Source of the DNA: Apostichopus californicus
Lineage: Eukaryota; Echinodermata; Holothuroidea; Aspidochirotida; Stichopodidae
Assembly: GCA_020650975.1 (NCBI GenBank)
Contig: JAIPMN010264106.1
Location: 1 to 36,825, forward strand
Direction of reading: 5' to 3'
DNA: 36,825 nucleotides
Program-made: the position numbers and the translations under genes
Notes under the pieces: generated by a model
Databases searched by the model: none
Told to the model about the DNA's origin: nothing
Seen by the model: the letters and a program-made list of their open reading frames with translations, nothing else
Shown here: one piece after another, positions 1 through 14,800 of the stretch
Numbering within the stretch: the first letter of the stretch is position 1
Layout: every line of letters begins with the position of its first letter

Positions 1-40
1 ATATATATACATCTCTATATATATACATATATATATACAT
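1..40. repeat. (TA)n-rich low-complexity edge
   Basis: ATATATATAC, TCTATATATA and TACATATATATATACAT make up the left edge. Probably the start of the next intron downstream of exon 36. Confidence 0.7.
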
Positions 41-331
41 GACGCTATCTACTCTACGTAACCGTCTAAGAATCTTACTATACTGAGGACCTTTACTGGT
101 TCCTTGGCAATCTTCCAGACTGGGCAGCTTCTCACTGGACATGAAAGCCTCAGCGATAGCAGTGTAGAAGCTTCTGGCCACGCCGCTGCCCTCTCCGGGC
201 TCGTCTTTGAAGGTGACCTTCACTCGGTGGACGGCGAAGACCGGAGGGCCGATGGTCGGCCCTCGGCGGTGAAAGTAAGAATTGAGCTGACGGACCGACT
301 GCTGGATGAGAGCCTCACGTTTCCGGTCCAC
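39..331 (-). CDS. UBR5: UBR5 exon 36 (HECT N-lobe, partial)
   Basis: Encodes [20 protein letters not shown] then [20 protein letters not shown] and [20 protein letters not shown]. Human reads VDRDRDLLIQQTMRQLNNHF and [41 protein letters not shown]. It ends in [17 protein letters not shown], like human KGTHTSLMQRLRNRGER. Acceptor CTACAG at 332-337. The donor is uncertain: possible GTs lie at 58/57, 53/52 and 39/38, the last at the edge of a TA repeat that looks intronic. Confidence 0.9.
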
Positions 332-3300
332 CTGTAGGGGGAAGGGAAGGGGGGGGAGAGGAGAGGAGAAAGGAAGGAAAGGAAATATTTCATAATATGT
401 CATAGGTTAATATGGATACGGCGGTTACAAGATCAAATAAGAGACAGCCCTACACAGAGGAATACACGCCTATATACATAACCATACTTACTGTAGGTTC
501 AGTCAATGGCATTAGATTTTAACATTCAATGATGAAAGACGTTGCTTTGGTAGGAGAGATTGAGCTGGACCACTGGCAGGCGAGTATTTCAGAAAGTTGG
601 TAGTTTTGCTTCTAAGTAAGACCTTAATTCACATGTGTGTGTTGGGAAGGGGAGGAGGGTGGGGGAAGGGTGGGAGAGAGAGAGGAGGGAGGGAGGGAGA
701 GGGAAGGGAGGCGAAAAGGACAAGTACACACAGGAGATGCAAATGGAAGCCTATTCCGGACAGATCCTCAAATCCAAAGTCAGGATTTGTGCATTTCTGA
801 TTTTTCAAATACCGAGCCATATTTCCACCATTGCTTGTAACACATATCACTGACTAATACAAGAAATAGTTTCATATAAGCTCAGAGGAGCTTACTTTAC
901 CAAAGACACTGCGAAAATAGACGTCCTTTTTAAATTATTGAACGCCCATAATATAAGTTAACAATGGAATTAAAAGTCTCGGAAGGCCCGGCCCTGATTT
1001 TTCTGTACAGAGCTTACTGTCCTTGCGATTTTGGGAAAAAATCTTGTTGGATAAATGATCTGTGTTGAGTGATGCTTGAAAAAAAAATGTAGTTTAGAAT
1101 AAAGTATTTAATAAATAAAATGGTTCCATGGTGCATAAAGATCACCAAGAAATGTTTTTCTGGTTATTAATAAAGTGGCAATAAATGTTGATCACTCTAC
1201 TATAATAAGACAAAATTATCCAAAAAAGTATTCAAATTAGGACAACGAGGAATCCCTTTTTCATTTTAAATAAGTTATATTAAAATGACCCGACAGAAAA
1301 AAAAGGTTTTTCTCAAGACCTGCTAAAAGTTCTAAAGATTCATGGCACGGTTATTACTGGGAGAAAGAAAGATCAAAATCAATTTTTAAAATTGCTTCGT
1401 TCAAATGGGGACTATAATAACCCTCTCCAAATCCCCACCCCCTCCCTCCTCCTCTTTTATAAAGAAGATGAAAAGAAACAGAAAATGATTTTCAGCCTCA
1501 CCTCTAGGGTCAGATCTCGGGACGTTTGGTTATTCCTCAATTTTTCCATCTCCCTTCGGAATCGTGATTCCTTGACCTCGAATCCTCCCAGTTCGCTCAG
1601 GACCGAACCCGGTTCCGCTCCGACGTCCTCTAGGAAGATGTGACCGAACACCTCCAGACAGAGTCTCCATCTGCCCAGGAGGATGTCGGGCATCGGACAG
1701 AGGTTCCAGAGATCTCCATCAGCCCTGGAAACAAAATGAGGAAGGAAGGGTTAGAGACAAAAGGAGAGGCAGGGGCGAGATGGATGGTCAATGAGTATTT
1801 CAGGAGCAGGACTCCCTGCCTGTGACATCATGACAATAGGCCTGGGTAAGTAAGTAACTTGTGAGACAAATATGGCGTTATGGTACAGTGAGGCAACCGC
1901 TAATTTTACTAATGCTTGGCATCGAGAGAATTGAGGAGCTTTGTTTTATAAGTCGAAAAATTAAAACTAGAGCACCAACACAAATTTGAGTTGATGCAAA
2001 TATGTTCCAGTGAGGACATACCACTCTAATATTGAATTAGTGCATGTTGCATGCATTCCAATGTTCCTAACATTAATTGTTAATTAACTTTCAAGAACAT
2101 GTGGTCCTCTAGGAAAGAGGAGATACATTTTGAAAATTTTCACATAATGTCCTGTAGTGACCTCTAAATGACCTTTGACCTTCACTTCCAACAAACATTG
2201 TGTCCAAGTTTCATTAAAATCCATCGAAGGATGAGTGTTCAAGAGCACTTGTACAATTGAACATATATGATAGACAGACAGACAGACTGACAGTCGAACA
2301 GATAGATAGATATATCAACTCAGTATAGTTGGTTCGAGCTAATAGGATTGAGCAACCATCTTTGATCAGGTTAAACATTCTTTGCTCGTTCGTACTTTGG
2401 ATCGCTGATAGGTCAGGTGGAGTTGTTTGGTAATATCGTCGTCCGAAAAAAGACTGGTCGCTGAGGTGTTGCCAGAAGAAAAAAAATTGTTACAAAACCG
2501 TAGCCTAGCAATGTGGAGTGTACACAGACCTGAAACAGGTGCATTACTGATATTAACCAACCCTTGTGAGGAATACCATTATCAAAGGGCTTTGTCATTC
2601 AACTCTCTTGACTTGCAGAAAGTTTAGAAACCATTGGGCTTTTCCTTGAAACATTTTCTTGAACAAAATCACATGAAATGGAATAAGACAATTATCTTAC
2701 TCTCGATGTCTTCCTTCTCTCTGTCCAGACTGTCGTCCACGGGATGTTCCTGGAATCCCTGATCTGTCGCTCTCGGAGGACGTGTCCTGATCTTGACCTG
2801 TGCCCTTTGAACTTTGACCTTGACCCATCTGTTTCATCCCCTGTCCTGAAGATCCAGGCCCGGCCTCTGAGAGGAGGCTCGAAGGGGTCGAGGATCTCCC
2901 GGTCGCGTCTCCGGGAATTTGCTCCCCTTGCCTGGCGCCCTCTTGGTCCATGTTTATGATGCTGTATTCGTCGACGAGAGATGGCCGCAACCTCTCTGGT
3001 CTCTCCACCGTCCCCGTCGCACGTATGACGCTCACCTTCTTCTGGATGCCGGATTCTAGCAGGGACGGTGCCTCGCCAGGCGCGCCGAACCCTCTGATCA
3101 CTCCACGGGGAGAGGGCAGAGCAGGGGAACCCTGCTGCTGAGTCGGCAGGTCGGAATCCGACTCTAGGCTCTGACTGGTGGAGGGGTGGCTGGAACCCAG
3201 GGAGCCATCGCTAGGGATACTACCCACCGTGGCAGCGGTAGAGGATGGCACCGATGGGTTACTCTCCAGGGTAGATAGCGAGGATGACCCTGTAGCACCA

Positions 3301-6300
3301 GTGCCAGAGGGGAACGAATCTGCAAAAGTAGAAAGTAAAGGCACAACTTGTTTTCGAGTTAAATTTACTAGATGAGTAGAAATGACTCGTAGCAGAAGAG
3401 TCTTTCTGTATAGTCATCGGGAGCTATCACACAGGGAGGAGAGACTAGACATTTAGGAACATAGATATGCTCTGATAATAATAATAATATCTGACACATC
3501 ACATACAACTGATAATTTAGATTACGGAAAAGGCAGCATTTGTTTGGGCTTTCTTCTCACCTCAGGCAATGTAAAGTACAAATCAGAGTAAAATATACGC
3601 CAGATTTATACTATTAAATTATACTATTAAATCATACTTAATCAATTTCAAAACTGTCAACATCATATACATGGTCAACCATTTTTGGATTTTCTCTGTT
3701 TTTATTTTTATCAGATTTTGGAGAGAAAAATCAGATTTTCACGAAAACTTGACACTACCACTGGCCCGTTGGCCCCAGGCCAATTAAATGGGGTTTGTGG
3801 GTTACTTGTACATGTTTCTATGCGATTCCGCTTCCTTTCAAAAAAAAAAAAATTAAAGGTTTTTTTTTTTAAAAGATGACAAATCGTATTTTCAAGAGGC
3901 AATATCGTATTATCGTATTTCACTTGTTTTATAGTACTAAATACGATAAAATCATACTGGTTGGCATCTCTGTATTTATAAGCTGGGCAAAAATTAGTTT
4001 GTTCTTATTGTAGCATATTCCATGCCATGTCATCAAAGTCCTGGGAAATCCTTCAAACTAAGCTTTAGTACTTAGATCACAGATCACTGGGCAATAATAC
4101 TACCAAGATGTCCACTACATCATCCTCTTCACTCAATGGTATCGACATCATGCAGCAATCTCTCTTTAAACACTACAGAGTTATATACAACTTCCTTTCT
4201 ATCTTTCTTTCTGTCATCTTGAGGTTGCTAAAGAGTTTGTGTTCGCTGTCTGCCATCTTTAGTCAAATTTAGGCCGGGCAGCGGTCAACGTCCAGATTTA
4301 ACTTACCGGAGGTGACTTCCTCGTTGGCCATGGTGACGATCATCTCCTCTCGATCCACGTTACCCTCCAGCGGATCCAGCTCCTTGCTCGTCGAGAGGCA
4401 CATCTTCGTCGGGATCACCTCCAAGAAGGAAGTATCCACGATGACGACGTTGGAGGATGTTGTCTGCAGGGCGGGCTCTTCCAGGACCACGGAGCTCTGC
4501 GGTGTCCCGAACAGCTGCTCCCGGGTCGCATCGGGCTGGAGGAGCTGAGGGCGGTCGGCCAGGGGTAGCGCTTCCTCTAGGGGAGTGTGTATGGGGTCTG
4601 GCGCAGGGCAACCCAGGAAAGTGGTAGACTCGCTCCTTCTGAAGAAGTTATGTCTCTGGGTAGAGTTCTTTGGCGGTTCCCCGCTGCCGTGCGGGCCCTC
4701 CGGCGTGAACGGGTACGGATCGGATGACTCCGTCGCCATGACGTCCAGGCTCTCGTCGAACTGGTACTCCTGGAGGAACGAGGTGAAGGTCCTCCGGGAA
4801 TTGGTCGGGCCCGCCTCGGTACTCTGATCAAGCCGGACCTTCCTCATAAAGTATATGATGCCGTCCAGCGTGTACGCCACGTGCTTCATGGCGGTCACGT
4901 CGATGACCGGCAGCAGGCCCATGTGTTCGCTGTTGTGACACCTCATCAGCGACAGGGTGTACTGTAGAAAATCCATCATGGCCGAATGGTCCTCGCTGTT
5001 GGCTTGATTGCCCCTCTGTCGGTTCTCCAGACTGCGCCGGTAGGACTGGTCCTCCCTGGTCGCGGCCTCCCGTGCGGCGCCCTTCAGCTTCCTCATGAAC
5101 TGGTCGTGGCTCGGGTGTTTGGGGTGGGCCGGATCGGTGGCCGAGGTCAGTGCCTTGCCGTACCTCAGCTGCGACTCGGTACAGTTCATCAGAGGTATCA
5201 ACCACGACCATGTCGGCTTGAGACTGTCTAGAGCATAGGTCTGGAGAAATCGAAAATAATAAAATTGAAAAAAAAAGGTCAAAATACTGAAATGTTTCTA
5301 TTACCACAGCATTAAGTGTATTTCATTTTGTGACGTTCCTACTTTATGATCAGGGATGAGCCTGGGGTAAAAAAAAAAAACAGAACTTTGCCAAAATTGC
5401 GGTATAGGCTCCAGTTTGCGTATGCTATAGTGTGTTAGGATAATAGTTTTTGTCCCCCTGCAGGTTGGATGGATATCCATAGGTAATAAAAAACATGCGA
5501 ACGACGGATCAAATGATACAACGCTGTTGTTAGAAATTCCCAGAAATTGAGAGGTGTAAATCTCGGAGGTAGAAAAGAAATCACGGATATTTCGAGAATT
5601 CGCGGAAAAAGCTCATGCCTGTATGACACAATGACAGATATTAAAGTTTTGTCCCCTTAATCCCACACCGTTTTTTGTTTTGTATTTTAATGGATGTCTA
5701 AAGTCAACAAGAGAACATTGAGCATTATGCATAGTATGTGTTTTACATTGTCTTTATTCCCGTTCTTTTCCGTACCTTCAATTGTCTAGCGTTATCCTTG
5801 GTCACCTCCAGAGATTCGGTCAAGGACTCCGGGGCTTTGTAGATGGACAGCGAAGCGACCATGTCGGCAATCTCTCTGCTCACGATGCCGAACGCCCTCG
5901 CTAACCTGCTCGCGGACGTAGAGGGAGCCGTTTCAGAAGGGCTTGTAGCGGCCTTGCTGGAAGCAGCATTCGCAGAGTTTAGGGTTCGTCTCAGGTTGGC
6001 CGGATCGATATATATCAGGTTACTGCCCCCTACCAAGGAAAATGAGGAAAACAGAGACAAAAGATTTAAGATTATTTCTCAAAACTCCATCTATTACTTT
6101 AATATGGTTGGCAGCTGGTAAACATTCCACTGGCTCAACACTGGACTTGACCTCAGACCAGATTCAATTGGCCATTCTAGTAACAGATGCATTGCTCTTT
6201 GATGGGTGCAATGAATAATTTTGCTTTGCCCTGAGACATTGCAATCACAAAGTGACTAGTCTACTCTTAACAGAAAGGGGAGCGCCAAAGGGGGGGGGAG

Positions 6301-9300
6301 GGGGAGAGGCGGGGAAGGGGTAGGAGAGGAGAACTAGGAGGTCACATGACCATGCGATCTGAGAGGTCTCGAAGATCTCATCGTTTTCTGGTCACTTACC
6401 AGTGGTAGATGTCGGTCCTGATGTCGCATTTTCTTCGGTCCCGGTCCGGGCCTGTTGGTTCCTGAAGGCCCACTGCAACGGATGGGAGGGCTGCGTGGAG
6501 GAGGAGGGTCTGTTATTCTGACGGTTGGTGGCCGAGGCGTTGGAGGAGCGTTGACTGATGCTCAGGTCGCCGAGGTCAGCCTCCACTGCCTCTTCATCCT
6601 CCTCGAACTCATTCTCGCTCTCCTCCTCAGCCTCGTTCTCCTCCCCGTCATCGTCGATGTTCGAGGAAGACTCGTCCTCCGAGAAGAATACGGCGATAGG
6701 ACCAGACCCTGAATGTAAACAAGATCAACATTTCAGACTGACGTGTCATCGTTTGATTCGGAAATCTCACCGAAATGGCAACGTTTTTGGCGTAATTGTA
6801 CCATCTGATGTACAAACCAGCTTTTGGTATCGTTCGTTTTATATCGGAAATTATCTTTTTGTGAGGTAAAAAACAAAATATAGCTACTTTTTTTTTGGGC
6901 ATATTTTCTTACAAAAGCAACTAGGCTACTTAAACTGTAGAGAGGTAATTAATAACATGGCAGTGGCTTTCACATCTACCCAGTATGCATATACAGTAGT
7001 TGAATAGCATGATTTGTTTTACACCCTACAACCATGTCTTTATTGTGGTGACCTGGGGGAAGGGTCTACGTTGAGAGATTCCTCTTCAGAAAAGAAATTA
7101 TTTTGAACGGTACCCAAACCTATAAAGCTCAATGTAAGATCAAAACTTTTGCAGAGCTGTTACTATTAACAATCTGCCTCTCTATAATAGAGTAGCTAGA
7201 TGGCACAACCATCCCTTCCCCCCATCTCCCCACCTGCCAATGTATTAAATTAAATTTTGGCCTTTCATTATGAACCTTTTTTGCAAACCCAGGTGACATT
7301 CATGTAAGATGGACACAAGAGGACAAATCTGGGGGAAACCAGGACCCATCGTGACCCTCGGGTTGTGTTTATCAGATAAAGAACGGAAGATACGATCAGG
7401 TTGAACTATTCTCTCGAAAAGACGAAAATGGCGACCAAAACTCACCTCCGTCCGCACCTCCTCCCCCGCCGGCCGACGGCAGCGTGCTGCTCCTACGACT
7501 GGCGCTGTGGTCAGCCTCTTGGCTGGTGTGGTCGTGGTCCTGGTTGCTATGGTTACTATCGCTGTCACTGTCGCTCTCTGCCAGCAGGTCCAGATCCATG
7601 TCGCTCTCGTTGCCTCCTGGAGGGAGAAGACGGAGAGAGAGACGGGCGAATGATCAGCGAGATACGATCACGATCGGAGTAGTTTGAAGCGAGAGGATTA
7701 AAGAAGGCAAATATTAAATGAAATCTGTCTGCCTCATAGAGTGGCTGACATCATTTAAAATGGCTGAAATGAAATTGCATCAAATGAAACAGTATACCAA
7801 TTCCCCATCCCCCCCCCCCCCCCGGGATATTTTGAAAATTATTTCTTATCACTCATACGTGAAATATTGATTAATTCACCTCAAGTCAAAGTCATTCCCC
7901 TCAACACAGAACTGTCCTACGGACATATTTCACTATGGTTTACTACAAAATGCTATGTGTGTATTTCACCATACATATATAGTTTTTGGAGGGGGGGGGA
8001 TGTGGGGGAAACTCTGAAACTGTCCTTTATTATTTCCAACATGTGGAGTTGATGAATTCAACAAGAGTGCACAAATCAATAGTAACATTGTGAAGTACTC
8101 AAGATGGTCCCACTCAGCAAACCAACTCAAACTTGCATTTACTTTCAAGTGCACCAATGACATCCACGACCCCCCTTTCTTTGGGGGGGTGACTCCCTTG
8201 GTAGGGACTTACCTCTGTCTGTGTTGTCTTCATCTCTGCTATTTTCCTGCATACTAATTGCATGCTGTATGGCCTGGTCCACCACCGCACTCACTTGCAC
8301 CGGTAGTGGCTCTTCCAAGTCCAGTTCGCTATCCATCACCTCAAACTGAAACAATTCAAAACATCACATTTCATTTTTTTTTTTTTTTTTTTTAAAATAA
8401 GGTTTTTTTTTTAAACAAATTTGGGTGGAGGGGGGGAGGGAGGAAGAGGGCAATTTTTTTAAAAAGACCCTGTAGTAAAATATGAAACTTAACTAGGGTT
8501 TGCTATAGCATTTAAACATTAAAAATGTAAAAAATTGTAATTAATGCAGGGGGACTAATTTATTCTTCACAGTTTGTTGAGGTTATGTGTACAAAACCTA
8601 CCATACAGGTTTCAGTATTCGTTACGCAATATTGCAATTTTGCATAGCATAAGATATATAGAAGATACCATGGTTATGTGTACACAACCTACCATACAGG
8701 TTTCCATTTGTGTTAGACAATATTGCAATTTTGCATATGCCATCCCAGATAAATCACTCCCTTAATTAGAATGATTTCAAGACCTAGTCACTCTACCATC
8801 AAGTATCTGTTGATCCCTCATGCATTTGCAAGATGACTGTATAGATACAAAATAAATGTTCATGTGTTGATATGTTGTAAAAGTAGTAGGGCAGAAGGGG
8901 GGGGGGATGAATGTTATATAACGACAAACCTCATCCCTGTTGTGGATATCATCGCTGTCTGCTGCCATCGCACTTGAGTGTCGCCTTGGCAACGGAACGC
9001 CCGATAGCGATCGACTGGAGTGAGATGCATGATGGGAGGAGGACGAACGTACCGGTAGAGGATCACTGAAGAATAATTCCTCGCTACCCTATTGAGATGA
9101 ATCGAAGGATGTGATTTAGAGAAATCATTCCGTAGACGAATGATGATTACTGAATGATACGTACAGAGTTACTCTTGAGACTGCCACCCACCACCTCATT
9201 CCAAGGACTGCCCCCCCTCCCCCTCAAGGACCCCCACACCACCCCAAGTGAGAGATAATAGGATTCTAATGCCTGCTAACTCTCAGCTCAGACCAATGCT

Positions 9301-11814
9301 TGAATGTGCATGAATGTGTCCAGGGCCAGGCTTCAATTGTTTTGCCAAGACCAATCCCTCCTGAAACACTGCAAGTTCTCAACAGCCCCTAATTTTTAAA
9401 TATCTCCAACTGCTGAGCTTTACAAACAGCATTTTGCTTTTTGAAGGAAAATCTCTCCTTAACATCTTCTGTATTAGAGTGTCTTGTTGCCGGTCAGGGT
9501 TCACTTAAAGAGGTGACTAGCAATCGACTCTTACCATCACAGCATCCGATTGGTTACTGAAGAGAGGGAACGGCGAGGTCGGCCGGACTACCCCCATACG
9601 GACCGGAGCAATCAGGGACTCGGCGATCTCACTCAGGGCTATGATCGAATGATGTATCAAAGCTTGGAACACCTTCTGACATCGGGTGATTGCCTCAGAT
9701 CTAGAAAAGGAAAATTTTAAGCACTTCTGAGTATTGTATTTCAATGAAGATAAAAGTGAATGTGATTTACTGCATGATGTACTGATTAGGAGATCATCGT
9801 ATCTAACAAGTGTTTCAAGTAGCTGGCTTTTTATCATTATAAGGTTGAAGATTTACAGTCTTGGTCAAGACCAAGGCCCTCTCACAGGACTTTACAACCT
9901 AACCCTGGTCATTGTCAATTTGTCACACCCACACACCAAAGTGTGCACAATTCAATGAATCTCCCCTAGGGCACCACAGTGCACCACATCCTGTCCCCAG
10001 GGGGACTTCCCATAGGGTGCAGCCACAAAACCGGCGCACCCAACTATATTTACAAGTTACTGCGCAAGTCCCCATTTTTACACCTGGGTGAAGAGAGGCA
10101 ATGGAGATATAAAGTGCCTTGCCCGAGGGCGCAACGCAATAATCTGGCCAGGACTTGAACCTGCAAGCCTTAGATCACAAGTCCACTGCCTTAACCACTT
10201 GACCACAACCCCCCCACCCCCCCCCCCACATATCCCCTAACATATCGTACAAACTTCAGTGTCCTTTCCACCAGATTCAAAAAATTGATTTCTACTGACA
10301 CGACTAGTCCATCATTGTTCTATACAAACATTACAAATTATTTCCTCCCTCCCGTCCACGCTTGCTGCGTCTCACAAAATTTTGAGTACGGCAGACATTT
10401 TCTGTACGTCACTCATTCGGTTATATAACCCGCTGATCAATCAAGAGCAGGAAAGGGTTCAAACATTTTAATCCTCACCTCTTTCCCGGGAGCATCTCGA
10501 CGCTCAGGATGACAAACAGTCTCCCGACTGATCGCACAAACCGTTTGGTGACCTCGACCGTTTCCGCGTGTAGTTTGGCCGTGGTAGCATTCTTCAACCG
10601 TCTTATCAAAGTGGTCAGCAAAATATCGATATCCTGTAAAGAGGAGACACAGACACACACATGTTACATACAAAAATATTAATAAGATATTACATGTAAC
10701 CATGGTGACTGACTACAAAAACAATTTGAATTTGTTCTTGATGCTGCTGTTTAACATCATTGGGGGAAAAAAACAACATTGCATGTGTTGATTTCAAAAG
10801 GGAAAATTTAGGATATAAGTGGAAGGCCTGCATAGCCTATATACATAGTAACATTAGGCTTAAGTATGCAAGGTATAGTATAGGCCGAGTTGGGTTTTAG
10901 GTTGGATTCGTACAGAATTGGTACCCGTGGGACTGACCGAAATTACCAAACCAGTACCCGGAGCAAATTTTATTTTGGACCGTTCCCAATAACTTTCTGC
11001 TATGTTGTTTACGAACTTTCAATCACTTTGCAATCAATTGCAATAATACCAGCCAAAGTGCAGCTTAATCCTCGAATAACCAGGGAGGAATCTGAATCGG
11101 GTGATTTCAGACCCTTAGAAACTGATGGGTCGTGGCTAGCCTAGCAAGGGAAGCAGGGATCCTTCACTACCTTCTCATCTAAATGTGGATGATAATATCT
11201 GCCGAGAAATTAGAAACATTGGTGGAAAAGCAGAGCCGAGCAGATCCAACTTACAGATGAGGTACACTTTACAATCAAGGTGTGGGTGAACCAATCCAAT
11301 CGGACGGTGCCCGACTGATTCTTCAGGTGGACCTGTTCCTCCGGCAGGGGTTGACGGACCACGCTGGCACCCTGGGGGGGCTGTTGTTTCTCCTGCTTCT
11401 CACAGCCGCTCATGATCATGGCCTTGATGGCGTACCAGTCCTGTAGCATGCTCTCCAGCGCGTGGTGGCAGAATCGAGGCGGCAGCAGATTGTGGTCTGG
11501 CATGTCCGTATCTAAAAATATCACAGGAAGAGGAAGAGAGAGAGACATAATGTAGGGAAACACTTTGACGACAGCTCCAAATAAAATTAGGGCTAATACA
11601 TTCCAAATGTTTAAGCTACATCTTTTTAAGCAGTCTCCAGTTACAGACTACAAACTATATTTGATTGTCGTTCTAAATTTACAGGATGTAGAACAATATT
11701 AAAGGGCAAATAGATGTTTCAAAAACATTCGTCACTACGTAAAACAAAATATCATAATATGCACTGGAAAGCAGTGCTTCTGCACTGAGCAGGACTACCC
11801 TCATTAAAGATGAC

Positions 11815-11849
<35 letters not shown>

Positions 11850-14800
11850 TAATAATAATAATAATAAAACAATGATATTTGTCAGTAAGGACACAAGGGA
11901 GGATATATATGTATCCTTCAGAAGCATGGGGAAAGTCTCTTCCTGAAGACTCTAAGACAGAGCAACATATACCACATTTCAACCACACTCACCGATTGAT
12001 ATTCATTATGGGAGAGAAAAGTAATTAAAATGAATTCCTAAACGCCCAATCTACTTATCTGTAATTTTAAACCAAATCCAGAAGAAACCCAGTAAAATAC
12101 ATTCAACAAGGATGGTTTTGTAAGAACTGAATAGTTATAGAACAGCGCTAACCATGGACCAACCAATTCCAAAAACTTGTTATTCCCTTCAATTAGTGAA
12201 ATGGTCACATCCATACAGCAGATTACTTATATTTTTATACCAAATTATTATTCTGACCCTAAACTAGCCAGCAAACTTTCATCTGAAAAAATCGACACCG
12301 ACCAACCTCAATGCTGACTCGATTCATCCTATCCTCACCCTTATTCCCCAGCGACTCTCACCTCCACCGACCACCCCACACCCCACATCCATCCTCCCTT
12401 CCCTCTCTCTCTTCTCTTCGACGTTACCTGCATCTGTTTTGCGAGAGAGCCGTTGACGGGACTGCTTGAACTGTCTCTGCTCCACGGTTTGTCTGGCCAC
12501 TGACTGAGCTAAAAACAGCAGGATGTGCTCACCTCTGAATAAAGAGATGGAAAACAAGAATGCTTATGAGTTTCACCTTTACTTCTGGTTATGCTTCAAG
12601 AAATGGAAAATTGTAGACCGAGGGAGTCTCAAGAGACAATATAGACGAATAGACACCACGGTCCACGGAAAAGAAATGGCCATGATCTTATAGTGATCGG
12701 GAATGGGGGACCCCTAAGGCCCTAGGCTAAAGCACCCTATTGACCTATACTGTACACCCTTCCCTGCTCCTTCCTCCATCCCCTTTACACATCTTGCAAC
12801 TTTAATGAGGTGCTTGTCTAGTTTAGTTGCTATGGAGCCTTTTGTGTGTGTTTTAGCATGACCACTGCTTGGGTGTGGGGGGGGGAGGCTCATGAACTCA
12901 GCAGCAATAGATTCTGTGCTCTCTGGAACGTGAAAACTAAGCATGAAGTGTACAATGGAAGATATTAACCCAGTGGAATCTCGAGGGGTAATTATGGACA
13001 TGGTCCCTGATGAATCGGGCCGTTTAAAATCTTTCGTTTCTTTTGACTCTCCTCTAGAGGGCGTCCTTTATTCCACTAACCTGCTATTCGGTATACTCAT
13101 GAGATTGGTCTCGTTGATCAGCCTGTCCAGGAGCTCTCGTCGGGTGAGGTCCTGTCCGGCTATCAGCGCCTTACACTCGCACTTCTCCCAACAGTCGCAG
13201 TAAGCGGTGGGCGAGGTCTTCTTCAATCTGAAAGATGAAGTGAAAAAAACCAAACATATATTCATCCATAAACTATGATGAATTCATTTCATAAGGATTC
13301 TATTTGGACCATAAGCAAAGGGGTGAGGGAGGGGGGGTGGGGTGAACCATGTTACTTTGCATTCACAACCTGCCCATATGAAAAAAAGAGTCGTCTCTCA
13401 GTTTTGAGGGTCAATCATTTATTTCTGATATGCACCATGAGAATGAGATAATGATAACATGCGAAGGAGGGTAAAGCGAAAAATGTTAAAAATGTCACCT
13501 GTATAACAGACAACAGTGAACAAACTAGAACCAGTATGGGAGGAATCTGCTCCTCACCACACTATTCCCAGAACATAGAGCAGCATAGAGCAACATAGAG
13601 CAATATAGAGAATCCTGGAGCAACATTAGAGTTTTCAAAAGTACTCTCCTGATGGTGTTCTGACTCTTCATAAACGCTCAACTAACAGTGACGAACAGTT
13701 TAATTAGACGATTATAATTAACCAGTCGTTAGGTAACCTGTATTTGAAGGGTAACAGTAATTAACTTCTATTGCAGTGTGTGCGTGAGTGACCATTATTT
13801 AACCTTATTCCGGCATATTGCTAGACCATACCAATGACCCTCGAGAATGTATATGTGCCGAGGTCGTAAAAAGCAGAACCTTACTTGCAATCGTGTCCCT
13901 TGTGACAGACTCTGGCACATTCAGTGCAGCAGCACAGCGTACCGACCAATCCGCACGTTCGGCATTCAAAGATATCCTGCGGAGAGGGAAAGGACAAACC
14001 TTGAAACGTTTATATAGCTACTTTGAAATGGACAAGCTGGAGAGTTTCTTCCATCAACAAAAGAAATATTAAATTTTGTATAAATTAAGATATTAAAATA
14101 GCCATTATATAGGTTAAACAAACTTCTCTTCAGCGCCGTGGTTGCTGAAGGAAATTTAATTCATTTTCCCTTTTACATTTATTCCAATCTTAAATATTCT
14201 CGAATAATTTGGTCACTTTTATAAAATGCTATTGTCAACTCTACAAATGTGGTTGTCAATTTCATAGTATCATACTTGGTTTTTTGCTATACAATTTACC
14301 AGTTTTATGAATACAGCATGGGTAGGTTGTTCAACAGCATGATCAGTTTTGCAATATCATCCCCCTTTTTGCCGTGTCACTGCCATGTTGCAATATCGCT
14401 TCCATTATGGCTCTGTCGTTAACAACCTTTCCAATCTCGCTGCAAGATTTTCCAAACTCATTGCAAATTTGGGTACGACATTGACAGTTCTGCAATGTCA
14501 TCTCCGGTTTTGTAATATCATTCATGGTTTTGTAATATCATTCATGGTTTCGTAATATCATTCATGGTTGTAATATCATTCACGGTTTTGTAATATCATT
14601 CACGGTTTTGTTATATCATTCGCAGTTTTGACACGTCATTGACTCTTCTTGCAACATTCTTCCCCCTTCCTCTATATGTTGGGCAGGTTTGGGTATATCA
14701 TTCCCACATTTAGAATACCATTCCTAATTTTGAATTACCATCATCAGTTGTGCAATATCTTTACCGGTCTCGTAATATCATACTCTTGTAATATCATTCA

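Noticed and set aside
7401-7687. Plus-strand frames of 67-93 codons rich in Ser, Leu and Trp
   Set aside because: They are the complement of exon 30, which has a biased acidic/Ser composition and a well-supported minus-strand match to UBR5.
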